A stretch of 12,518 bases of DNA from Thermotogaceae bacterium. Its GTDB lineage: Bacteria > Thermotogota > Thermotogae > Thermotogales > Thermotogaceae. This document shows positions 6,827 to 12,518 of this stretch, in pieces. Under the pieces are notes generated by a model. It searched no databases, was not told the origin of the DNA, and worked only from the letters and a program-made list of their open reading frames with translations. How positions within the stretch are numbered: the stretch's first letter is position 1; the number at the start of each line of letters is the position of its first letter. Both the position numbers and the translations under genes were made by a program. The stretch is from contig JALVXE010000077.1 in NCBI GenBank assembly GCA_027038385.1, positions 1 through 12,518 of the forward strand. The letters are read 5' to 3'.

Positions 6827-7768
6827 TCAATCACCTCCAAAGAGAATGCAGGCCGCCCAGTGATTCTCTTCGACTTCCGAGAGTTTTCCATCGAACTCTC
6901 TGCACACGTCTTTTCTGAAAGGACACCTCGAGTAGTACTTGCATCCACCTTTGAAACTCGTCACGTCCCCTTCCACCTTGAAAATCTCCTCCGACGGCTT
7001 CCACTTCCTATCAAGGGTCGGGACGGACTCGAGGAGCATTTTCGTGTACGGATGGACTGGATTCTTGAATACCTTCTCTGTGTCCCCCATCTCGACGATG
7101 CTCCCGCGGTACATTATCACCGTCGTATCGCTTATGTAGTAGCCAAGCGACAGATCGTGCGTTACGAAGAGTATACTCAACCCCATAGAGTCTCTCAGAT
7201 CCCCGAGTATGTTGAGAACGTCCACCCTCGTCGATGCATCGAGCATGCTTATTATCTCGTCGGCCACCAAAAACTTTGCACCTATGACCAGGGCTCTCGC
7301 TATAAGAGTTCTCTGAAGCTGCCCTCCCGACATCTGGTGTGGGTACTTTCCGAGGACATCTCTTGGATTCAGACCGACGCTTTTCAGAGATTCCTCGACC
7401 TTTCCCCAAAATTCACTCTTTGGAAGGTTCAGAAGGTACCTGTTGACGTTCTCAAATATCCTGTCGACCTTGTATATCGGGTTGAAAGAAGAGAACGGAT
7501 CCTGGAAAACCCCTTGAACATTTCTGTAGTACTCGAGCGGTTTGTATCTGGATATCTCCCTACCTGCGAAATAGATCTTCCCCTTCGTTGGCTTTATGAG
7601 ACGCAAAATGAGCTTTCCTATTGTAGTCTTTCCAGATCCGGACTCTCCAACGAGCGAGACAATCTCACCAGTCTTTATCTCAAAAGAGACGTCATCAACC
7701 GCTACTATCCCTCCCCTTCCAACAACACCGGTTGAGTAGATCTTAGTCAAGTTCTCTATCTTTATCAC
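6827..7768 (-). CDS. oppF: Opp/Dpp-type ABC transporter ATPase (OppF-like), probably sugar-importing
   Basis: Second of two nucleotide-binding subunits that hydrolyse ATP on the cytoplasmic face to drive the import complex. Counted from the chosen start: Walker A GESGSGKTT at 41-49, Q-loop near 89, signature MSGGQLQR at 146-153, Walker B FLVADE at 166-171, D-loop SMLD at 174-177, H-loop H204, then the oligopeptide-type C-terminal extension NPVHPYTKMLLESVP (about 236-250) with four cysteines at 276, 282, 289 and 307 (C-X5-C-X6-C-X17-C). The GTG start (7768) overlaps the oppD stop as GTGA; upstream in-frame codons lie inside oppD and are not used. The Pro usual after the Walker B Glu is Ile. 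Peptide transport is the textbook role of the family, but neighbours point to oligosaccharides, as in known Opp-type cellobiose transporters of hyperthermophiles. Confidence 0.94.
   Translation of the reverse strand: MIKIENLTKIYSTGVVGRGGIVAVDDVSFEIKTGEIVSLVGESGSGKTTIGKLILRLIKPTKGKIYFAGREISRYKPLEYYRNVQGVFQDPFSSFNPIYKVDRIFENVNRYLLNLPKSEFWGKVEESLKSVGLNPRDVLGKYPHQMSGGQLQRTLIARALVIGAKFLVADEIISMLDASTRVDVLNILGDLRDSMGLSILFVTHDLSLGYYISDTTVIMYRGSIVEMGDTEKVFKNPVHPYTKMLLESVPTLDRKWKPSEEIFKVEGDVTSFKGGCKYYSRCPFRKDVCREFDGKLSEVEENHWAACILFGGD
6831..6838 (-). promoter_or_regulatory. Ribosome binding site deciding the glycosidase start
   Basis: GGAGGTGA on the minus strand, inside the last codons of oppF, has its GGAGG core 8 bp before the GTG at 6825-6823. 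It rules out the 41-residue longer frame as the main product and implies tight translational coupling to oppF. Confidence 0.75.
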
Positions 7769-8718
7769 GCTTTCACTTCCCAGCAGTACACGTAGTGATC
7801 TTCTCCAACCTTGATCATCGGTGGCTCTTCCTCTTCGCATCTATTCTTGGCTATCGGGCATCTGTCGTGAAAGCGACATCCCCTCGGCGGGTTGAGAAGA
7901 TGCGGCGGATGTCCTGGTATTCCCTCAAGCCTCTTCTCCTTGAACCTCACGTTCATCTCGGGGAGTGAATAAAGCAGAGCCTTCGTGTACGGATGGACAG
8001 GCCTCTTTATGACCTCCTCCATCGGACCTATCTCAACGACCTTCCCGGCGTAAAGTATCATCACCCTCGTCGCTATCTGATAGAGTATCGATAGGTCGTG
8101 TGTTATGAAGACCATCGAATCGACTATTTTCTTCTCCATGAACCCCATGAGCATCTCTATGACGAACTTCTGAGTGCTCACATCAAGAGCTGAGGTTATC
8201 TCATCCGCGATCAGGATCTTCGGGTTCAGCAGAGTCGAGACGACCATCGTCGCCCTCTGCCTCATTCCTCCGGATAACTCAACTGGATACATATCAAGGA
8301 CTCTTTTTGAGAGGTTGACCATCTCGAGCCTCTCCTCAACTAGCCTGTAGTCCACATGTCTTCCGTGCTCTCTCATTATGTCCCTTATGATCACCCTTAT
8401 TTTCTTCGTCGGAGAGAGGGCATCCATGGAATACTGAGGGATTATAGAGATCTTCTCGTATCTTATTTTCCTAAGCTCATCTTTTGAGAGCTTCGTGATA
8501 TCCTTATCCTCCAAGATCACACTTCCACCGGCGTGGTACATCGGCTCCTTTGGGAGAACGAAGAAGTTCACGAGGGTGGACTTCCCGCATCCGGATTCTC
8601 CGGCTATTCCGAGAACCTCTCCCTTCCTTATGGTGAAGGTAACGCCGTCTATGGCCTTCACGCTTCCCCTGAGCGTCTTGTAGTAAACCTTCAGGTCATC
8701 TACCTTCAGTATGTCCAC
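7765..8718 (-). CDS. oppD: Opp/Dpp-type ABC transporter ATPase (OppD-like), probably sugar-importing
   Basis: First of the two ATPase subunits; it pairs with the OppF-like protein under the two permeases. Counted from the chosen start: Walker A GESGCGKST at 40-48, Q-loop Q95, signature LSGGMRQR at 148-155, Walker B ILIADE at 168-173, D-loop SALD at 176-179, H-loop H207, and the C-terminal oligopeptide-type extension (PVHPYTKALLYSLP, about 240-253; GIPGHPP, about 266-272) with cysteines 281, 287, 294 and 312 in the same C-X5-C-X6-C-X17-C pattern as its partner. Two GTG codons compete: 8724, which overlaps the oppC stop but has GGGAG only 2 bp away, and 8718, with 8 bp spacing. The latter is preferred and yields MDILKVDDLKVYY. 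The Ile after the Walker B Glu is shared with the OppF-like protein. Confidence 0.94.
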   Translation of the reverse strand: MDILKVDDLKVYYKTLRGSVKAIDGVTFTIRKGEVLGIAGESGCGKSTLVNFFVLPKEPMYHAGGSVILEDKDITKLSKDELRKIRYEKISIIPQYSMDALSPTKKIRVIIRDIMREHGRHVDYRLVEERLEMVNLSKRVLDMYPVELSGGMRQRATMVVSTLLNPKILIADEITSALDVSTQKFVIEMLMGFMEKKIVDSMVFITHDLSILYQIATRVMILYAGKVVEIGPMEEVIKRPVHPYTKALLYSLPEMNVRFKEKRLEGIPGHPPHLLNPPRGCRFHDRCPIAKNRCEEEEPPMIKVGEDHYVYCWEVKA

Positions 8719-8720
8719 AC

Positions 8721-9629
8721 TCACATCTCCCTGAGCTTTGGATTGAAAGCTTCATCGAGTCCCGTGTTCACGGTGTAGAGCGCCGCAACGAGTGCGGTTA
8801 TTATCGCCCCGGGTGGTATGATCCACCACCACATACCGAGCTGTATCGCGTTCCACAGAACCGCCTGCTGGAGCATAAGACCCAAGGAAGTTCCCCTCGT
8901 CGGTCCGAGCCCGATGAAGTCAAGTCCGACGGCTGCGAGGATCGATCCTCCGAACTGCAAGATGAATACCATGAAAACGTAAGATAGCATGTTGGGAGCT
9001 ATTTCACCGAAGATTATCCTCATCGGCTTCACGGCGCTTATCCTAGCAAGGTGAACGAACCCGCGGGATTTCAAAGAGAGTGTCTCGGATCTGACGGCTC
9101 TCGCAGTCCACGGCCATCCAGTGAACCCTATTATCACACTCTCTATCATCACTCCTCTGTATGGAAGGTAAGCAGCGATTATTATCAAAACCGCCATAGT
9201 CGGTATGACGAGCATGATGTTCGTGAGCATCATCAGCAGCTCATCTATCATCCCACCAGAGTATCCCGAGACGAATCCGACGACGAGTCCTATGAACGTA
9301 GCGAGTCCACCGCCTATTATTCCTATTAGGAGCGAGCTCCTAAGGCCGTAGACGAGCTGCAAGAACACGTCCTGACCGAAGGAGTTCGTTCCGAGCCAAT
9401 GTTGAGAGGATGGAGGAGAGTACGGGATCCCTATGTTCGCGGTCGGATCCAAGGCCTCCTTTACACCATTTTCTAGGTACCATCTGAGCTCGATCTTGGC
9501 GAGCCAAGGCCCCAGAATCGCGAGAGTAACCATCGATAAGATGAATATCATCCCTCCGACGAACCTCTTGTTTGTCAGCATGAAGTAAAGCGTGTCGTGT
9601 TTTTTAAGCCATTCCTTCAAGAAGATCAC
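8721..9629 (-). CDS. oppC: Opp/Dpp-type ABC transporter permease (OppC-like)
   Basis: Integral membrane subunit of the importer. The 302-aa chain shows a cytoplasmic N-terminus, a first membrane segment at about 24-43, a long external loop containing HWLGTNSFGQDVF (77-89, the OppC/DppC hallmark resembling HxLGTDxxGRD), and further segments at about 98-121, 132-154, 157-172, 213-237 and 265-287. The cytoplasmic coupling (EAA-like) loop lies about 188-215, between segments 4 and 5, with RISAVKP and EIAPNML. The GTG start (9629) overlaps the oppB stop as GTGA, with AGAGGGAG only a few bases upstream; a TTG at 9620, spaced 10 bp from the same GGGAG, is an alternative that would shorten the protein by three residues. 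Substrate is inferred from the operon, not from the permease. Confidence 0.93.
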   Translation of the reverse strand: MIFLKEWLKKHDTLYFMLTNKRFVGGMIFILSMVTLAILGPWLAKIELRWYLENGVKEALDPTANIGIPYSPPSSQHWLGTNSFGQDVFLQLVYGLRSSLLIGIIGGGLATFIGLVVGFVSGYSGGMIDELLMMLTNIMLVIPTMAVLIIIAAYLPYRGVMIESVIIGFTGWPWTARAVRSETLSLKSRGFVHLARISAVKPMRIIFGEIAPNMLSYVFMVFILQFGGSILAAVGLDFIGLGPTRGTSLGLMLQQAVLWNAIQLGMWWWIIPPGAIITALVAALYTVNTGLDEAFNPKLREM

Positions 9630-10615
9630 GCTCCCTCTGTATAGGAGTACCTAACACGCGGATCGATTATGACGTAGATAAGATCGACCAAGAAGTTCGC
9701 CGCCAAGACAGAGAGAACTATGAACAAAAAGCATCCCTGTATCAAAAAGTAGTCCTGATGGAGTATCCCTTGAAGGAGAAGGTATCCTATCCCAGGGTAA
9801 GAGAAGACCATCTCCGTTGTCAGCGCTCCAGCGACGATCGTTCCAAGCTGAAGTGCAAGACCGGTGACCTGCGGAAGAACGGCGTTCCTGAAGGCGTATC
9901 TCAGTATCAGCTTGTCGGAAGATCCCAGAGATTCCAAGTACCTCGAATAGTTCGCCTCTATCTCGTATATGATCATGTTCCTCATACCTATCGCCCATCC
10001 TCCGAGCATGACGGTGAAAAGGGTCAAAAAGGGTAAAAACCAATGGTATAGGAAGTCCAAAAAGAAAGTCCAGGAAAGCTCAGGAGTCATGGAATAGCTG
10101 TAAGCTCCGGATATCGGGAATATCGGAACCACGACTCCCAATATCCAGGCGATTATTATCGCGAACCAGAAGTACGGCATCGCCGTGAAGACGTAAAGAA
10201 CGGGTATGAGAGTCTTATCGAGTATGCGGTTTTTCGCTGCCAGTGCTCCCAGCCAGTTTCCGAATATCCAGCTGAGTGTTATCGAGGGAAGGAGTAGCGC
10301 TATGTCATACGGGAGTGATTCCTTTATTATGTCTATAACTGGCTTCGGATACAGGTAAACGCTTATTCCCAAATCCCCATGAAAGAAAGCCTTCCAGAAG
10401 TTCAAGTACTGAACGAGTATGGGCTTATCGAGTCCGAATGACTGTGTGAAGTAAGACGTGAGGACCTTTCGAGCGTTCGGGAGAGCGGAGAACCTCGAGA
10501 CGAGAATCGATATCGGGTTTCCAGGCATGAAGCGCGGTATCGCCCAGTCAAGCGTGACGGCTATGAAAAAAGTAAGCACATATATCGTGATCTTCTTTGA
10601 GAGATATCTTCCCAA
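9626..10615 (-). CDS. oppB: Opp/Dpp-type ABC transporter permease (OppB-like)
   Basis: The other membrane subunit, forming the channel with the OppC-like protein. Features in order: first segment about 9-27, PGNPI (31-35), the family block GLDKPILVQYLNFWK (61-75) with GDLGIS (80-85), segments about 103-127, 136-163 and 190-211, the coupling-loop sequence YLESLGSSDKLILRYAFRNA (226-245) ending VLP, a segment about 250-270, FSYPGIGYLL (271-280), a last segment about 290-316 and the typical ending IIDPRVRY (316-323). The TTG start is supported by GGAGG (10625-10629) with 9 bp spacing. It is separated from the binding-protein gene by a 46-bp gap that contains a strong hairpin directly before this ribosome binding site. 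Order and length (329 aa) are ordinary for OppB/DppB. Confidence 0.93.
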   Translation of the reverse strand: MGRYLSKKITIYVLTFFIAVTLDWAIPRFMPGNPISILVSRFSALPNARKVLTSYFTQSFGLDKPILVQYLNFWKAFFHGDLGISVYLYPKPVIDIIKESLPYDIALLLPSITLSWIFGNWLGALAAKNRILDKTLIPVLYVFTAMPYFWFAIIIAWILGVVVPIFPISGAYSYSMTPELSWTFFLDFLYHWFLPFLTLFTVMLGGWAIGMRNMIIYEIEANYSRYLESLGSSDKLILRYAFRNAVLPQVTGLALQLGTIVAGALTTEMVFSYPGIGYLLLQGILHQDYFLIQGCFLFIVLSVLAANFLVDLIYVIIDPRVRYSYTEGA

Positions 10616-10624
10616 GGATGAACA

Positions 10625-10629
10625 CCTCC
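10625..10629 (-). promoter_or_regulatory. Ribosome binding site of oppB, three bases after a hairpin
   Basis: GGAGG on the minus strand, 9 bp before a TTG start codon. It begins three bases after the last base of the 10633-10652 stem, so folding of the stem leaves the site exposed but close to a rigid helix. Confidence 0.7.
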
Positions 10630-10632
10630 AAA

Positions 10633-10652
10633 CCCCCGGCCAGCGCCGGGGG
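10633..10652 (-). terminator. Intercistronic GC hairpin between binding-protein and permease genes (attenuator-like or mRNA-stabilising)
   Basis: A perfect 8-bp all-GC stem CCCCCGGC/GCCGGGGG with a 4-nt loop lies 9 nt past the binding-protein stop. Read on the minus strand, only TTT follows before GGAGG, so it is not a full intrinsic terminator. Partial termination or 3' end protection of the upstream message would raise binding-protein levels above permease levels, a stoichiometry usual for ABC importers; this role is inferred. Confidence 0.75.
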
Positions 10653-10661
10653 AGAGAAATC

Positions 10662-12338
10662 TCACTTCGCTGGTTTCAAGTTTAGGAGGACCTTCAGGCC
10701 TCCGACTTGCCATCTTCCAGACCAGAGACACGGATAGGCGTACGGGTTCTTCTCGGTCGGCCAGTTGGTCCAGTGCGTCGAGTTCGCCTGGAACCAGAGC
10801 CCGTTGTACCACAACGGAACCGCCGGCATCTGAGTCAGGAGTATCTTCTGAGCCTTGGCGAAGAGCTCCTTGAGTTCTTTCTCCTTTGAGAGTGGGGTCT
10901 GGTTTATCTTCTCAAGCAGGTTGAAGAGCTCTTCGTTGTCGTACCTTCCAAAGTTACCATCGTACATCGCATCGGATATCGGGTAGTGAACGACGAAGTT
11001 GTAAAGCGTCCAAGGAGTCATCGATACCTGCGAACCGAAGTTGTTTATCGCCATGTCGAATGTCCCTTTTGTTATATCCTCCCAGTACTTTCCGTAGTCC
11101 GGGAACTTCGGTTCGGCGTTTATCCCAACGGCGTTCAGATCTTTCGCTATGATCTTTATCGATTCCATCCAGTCGGTCCAGCCGTACGGAACGATTATCT
11201 CGAGCTTGAACGGCTTTCCGTTCGGAAGGTCTCTCCATCCATCACCGTCCTTGTCAACTATTCCGGCTTCGTCAAGGAGCCTTTCAGCCTTTATCGGGTT
11301 GTAGTGAAAACCGTACTCCTCATCGAGTTTCTTGTCGTAGAACTTATCCCAAGCCGGTATTGGCAGATAACCACTCGGGCGGGCTTTTTCAACTTGATCT
11401 TCGTAGACCTTGTCGACTATTTCGTTAACGTTTATCGCAAAGGCAACTGCCCTCCTGAAGAGCGGGTTGTCCATCGGTGCTTTCTTGGTGTTCATGAACA
11501 GATACGCTACGTTGTCTGGAAGCATGTAGGGTGGATGGTTGTACCAGGTTACAAGCCCGCCGTAGGATTTGACGAGTCTTGGAATTCCCGGTAGGAAGAA
11601 CCCGCTCCAGTCAAGTTCTCCTTTGAGTATCATCCCGAGCGCCACATTGTTTGAGAAGATCTTTATGTGAACGACTCTCTTTGGTGCTGGTTTGCCGAAG
11701 TACTTTATGCCCCACCAGTTGTCGTTCCTTAAGAAGACCATCTTGTCCTGATCCCATTCCTCGGCTTTGTACATACCAGATCCTATCGGGTTCTTGTTCG
11801 CGGTGCTGAAGATCTCATTCTGTGATTTGTTAGCCCATATGTGTTTTGGAACTATTGGAACGGTGTACATCATGACGAGCCAGTTGTGGTACCTCGGCTG
11901 GGAGAAATGGAACACAACTGTTCTGTCGTCTGGGGTCTCTATACTGTCTAGCCAATCCCAAACACCGCTGTAGTAAAACGCTTTGTACTTTTTAGCTATC
12001 TCAAAGGTGAACTTCACGTCTTCCGAGGTCAGTGGTTTCCCATCTTGCCAGCTCGTTCCCTCTCTGAGCTTCACGACGAAGGTCTTCGGATCTGTCCACT
12101 TTCCGGATTCCGCGAGCCATGGCTGGAGCTTTCCAGTCAGCGGATCGTAGAAGAAGAGCGTCTCGTAGATCATTCCAACCGTTCCATCAACCGCATTCCA
12201 CGGAACGAACGGGTTCCAGTTGCTCGGCGGTGCCCAGATACCCCCACCTATGTACAACGTCTCGTTTCTTGGAAACTTCGTGGAGAACGAGACCGCGACG
12301 AGTAAAACCAACGCAAAGATAGCAAGCCTGCGCCACAT
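10662..12338 (-). CDS. Extracytoplasmic family-5 solute-binding protein, probable oligosaccharide binder
   Basis: Substrate-capturing protein of the ABC importer (SBP_bac_5, the Opp/Dpp A-type family). A Sec signal peptide is clear: MWRR, a hydrophobic core LAIFALVLLVAV (5-16), and probable cleavage after SFS (17-19). No lipobox Cys is present, so a free periplasmic protein is expected. Family marks: LREGTSWQDGKPLT (91-104) followed by DVKFT, NPIGSGMYK (183-191), FRRAVAFAIN (294-303) and YNPIKAERLLDEAG (346-359). An acidic loop DKDGDGWRD (362-370) looks like a calcium-binding turn. The chain is unusually rich in Trp and Tyr, in keeping with sugar stacking. The ATG at 12338 is chosen because GGGGG (12346-12350) lies 7 bp upstream and the signal peptide starts there; a 19-residue longer frame would begin in the promoter spacer. 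It is the first gene of the operon. The substrate (cello-, laminari- or other beta-oligosaccharide) is inferred from the GH1 neighbour. Confidence 0.94.
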   Translation of the reverse strand: MWRRLAIFALVLLVAVSFSTKFPRNETLYIGGGIWAPPSNWNPFVPWNAVDGTVGMIYETLFFYDPLTGKLQPWLAESGKWTDPKTFVVKLREGTSWQDGKPLTSEDVKFTFEIAKKYKAFYYSGVWDWLDSIETPDDRTVVFHFSQPRYHNWLVMMYTVPIVPKHIWANKSQNEIFSTANKNPIGSGMYKAEEWDQDKMVFLRNDNWWGIKYFGKPAPKRVVHIKIFSNNVALGMILKGELDWSGFFLPGIPRLVKSYGGLVTWYNHPPYMLPDNVAYLFMNTKKAPMDNPLFRRAVAFAINVNEIVDKVYEDQVEKARPSGYLPIPAWDKFYDKKLDEEYGFHYNPIKAERLLDEAGIVDKDGDGWRDLPNGKPFKLEIIVPYGWTDWMESIKIIAKDLNAVGINAEPKFPDYGKYWEDITKGTFDMAINNFGSQVSMTPWTLYNFVVHYPISDAMYDGNFGRYDNEELFNLLEKINQTPLSKEKELKELFAKAQKILLTQMPAVPLWYNGLWFQANSTHWTNWPTEKNPYAYPCLWSGRWQVGGLKVLLNLKPAK

Positions 12339-12371
12339 GAAAATACCCCCTTTCAAATTGTCGGTACTTTG

Positions 12372-12399
12372 ATGATACTGTGTAAACATTTTCATTCAA
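12372..12399 (-). promoter_or_regulatory. Probable promoter of the transporter-glycosidase operon
   Basis: On the minus strand TTGAAT (12399-12394), a 16-bp spacer and TATCAT (12377-12372) resemble a sigma-70 promoter (4 of 6 and 5 of 6 matches). Transcription would start near 12365, leaving a leader of about 27 nt with the GGGGG ribosome binding site. A second -35-like TTTACA (12386-12381) lacks a well placed -10. Confidence 0.55.
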
Positions 12400-12450
12400 A
12401 ACCTGGAAATCCATGAAAATTTTTCATGATTCTGTGAAAATCCATGAAAA
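12389..12450. promoter_or_regulatory. Operator-like cluster of CATGAAAA half-sites with a 17-bp palindrome
   Basis: A perfect inverted repeat CATGAAAA-T-TTTTCATG occupies 12412-12428. Further half-sites are CATGAAAA at 12443-12450 (31 bp from the first), TGTGAAAA at 12433-12440 (6 of 8 matches) and, in reverse, TTTTCATT at 12389-12396 (7 of 8), the last overlapping the candidate -35. A longer direct repeat, 15 of 16 identical, spans 12405-12420 and 12436-12451. A binding site for the operon's LacI-type regulator is the simplest reading, but is inferred. Confidence 0.5.
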
Positions 12451-12474
12451 TAAAGAAAAGCTCCTCTGACCTTT

Positions 12475-12505
12475 AAAAAGAAAAAGGGCCGCCACGTAGC
12501 GGCCC
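12475..12505 (-). terminator. Intrinsic terminator of a minus-strand gene beyond the right edge
   Basis: Read on the minus strand, GGGCCGC, a 6-nt loop and GCGGCCC (12505-12486) are followed by TTTTTCTTTTT (12485-12475). Flanking A/T pairs can extend the stem by three. It insulates the operon from whatever gene lies to the right. On the plus strand only TTTCAC follows, so it is directional. Confidence 0.88.
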
Positions 12506-12518
12506 TTTCACATCGGTT

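Noticed and set aside
6826..6948. 41-residue N-terminal extension of the glycosidase
   Set aside because: It would lie inside oppF, lacks family similarity, and GGAGG sits directly before the internal GTG that gives a LacS-like N-terminus.
6860..7735. Open frame of 291 codons on the plus strand opposite oppF
   Set aside because: It mirrors the conserved ATPase gene; no motif, signal or promoter supports expression.
12339..12395. 19-residue N-terminal extension of the solute-binding protein
   Set aside because: It would start within the candidate promoter and would place a polar stretch before a normal signal peptide; the ATG at 12338 has its own ribosome binding site.
12405..12451. Two near-identical 16-bp direct repeats as a CRISPR remnant
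   Set aside because: Only two copies with a 15-bp gap, located at a promoter and containing palindromic half-sites; an operator is a better explanation.

Overview
The window looks like chromosomal DNA from a thermophilic, anaerobic bacterium, most likely a member of the Thermotogae. The bacterial host is supported by an alpha2beta2-type glycyl-tRNA synthetase alpha subunit, a LacI-family regulator and strong GGAGG-type ribosome binding sites. Thermophily and anaerobiosis are inferred from frequent AGA/AGG (Arg) and ATA (Ile) codons, an electron-bifurcating NfnAB pair, and a sugar-type Opp transporter paired with a glycosidase. The species cannot be named from the sequence alone.

Left part, plus strand (1-4356): the 3' part of a dihydrolipoamide dehydrogenase gene, cut by the window edge, ends at a strong intrinsic terminator. 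A three-gene unit follows: glyQ, nfnA and nfnB, with overlapping ends and a second intrinsic terminator. The expected partner gene glyS is not next to glyQ; the NADH-dependent ferredoxin:NADP+ oxidoreductase genes are there instead.

Right part, minus strand (4355-12399): one long operon reading right to left. It encodes a secreted family-5 solute-binding protein, two Opp/Dpp-type permeases, two Opp/Dpp-type ATPases, an intracellular family-1 beta-glycosidase and a LacI-type regulator. Gaps are a few bases or short overlaps, except for a GC-rich hairpin between the binding-protein gene and the first permease gene. The logic is a complete uptake-and-hydrolysis locus: a periplasmic protein captures a (probably beta-linked) oligosaccharide, the ABC complex imports it intact, the glycosidase cleaves it in the cytoplasm, and the last gene probably controls the operon. 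The glycosidase closely resembles archaeal LacS/CelB enzymes rather than ordinary bacterial GH1 enzymes.

The right edge (12339-12518) is intergenic. It holds the probable operon promoter, a cluster of helically phased CATGAAAA half-sites including a 17-bp palindrome, and the terminator of a minus-strand gene outside the window. No tRNA, rRNA, CRISPR array, insertion sequence or phage gene was seen. The most noteworthy observations are the archaeal-type glycosidase, the phased operator-like array together with an atypical regulator hinge, the glyQ/nfnA junction without glyS, the intercistronic hairpin, and identical four-cysteine tails on both ATPases.
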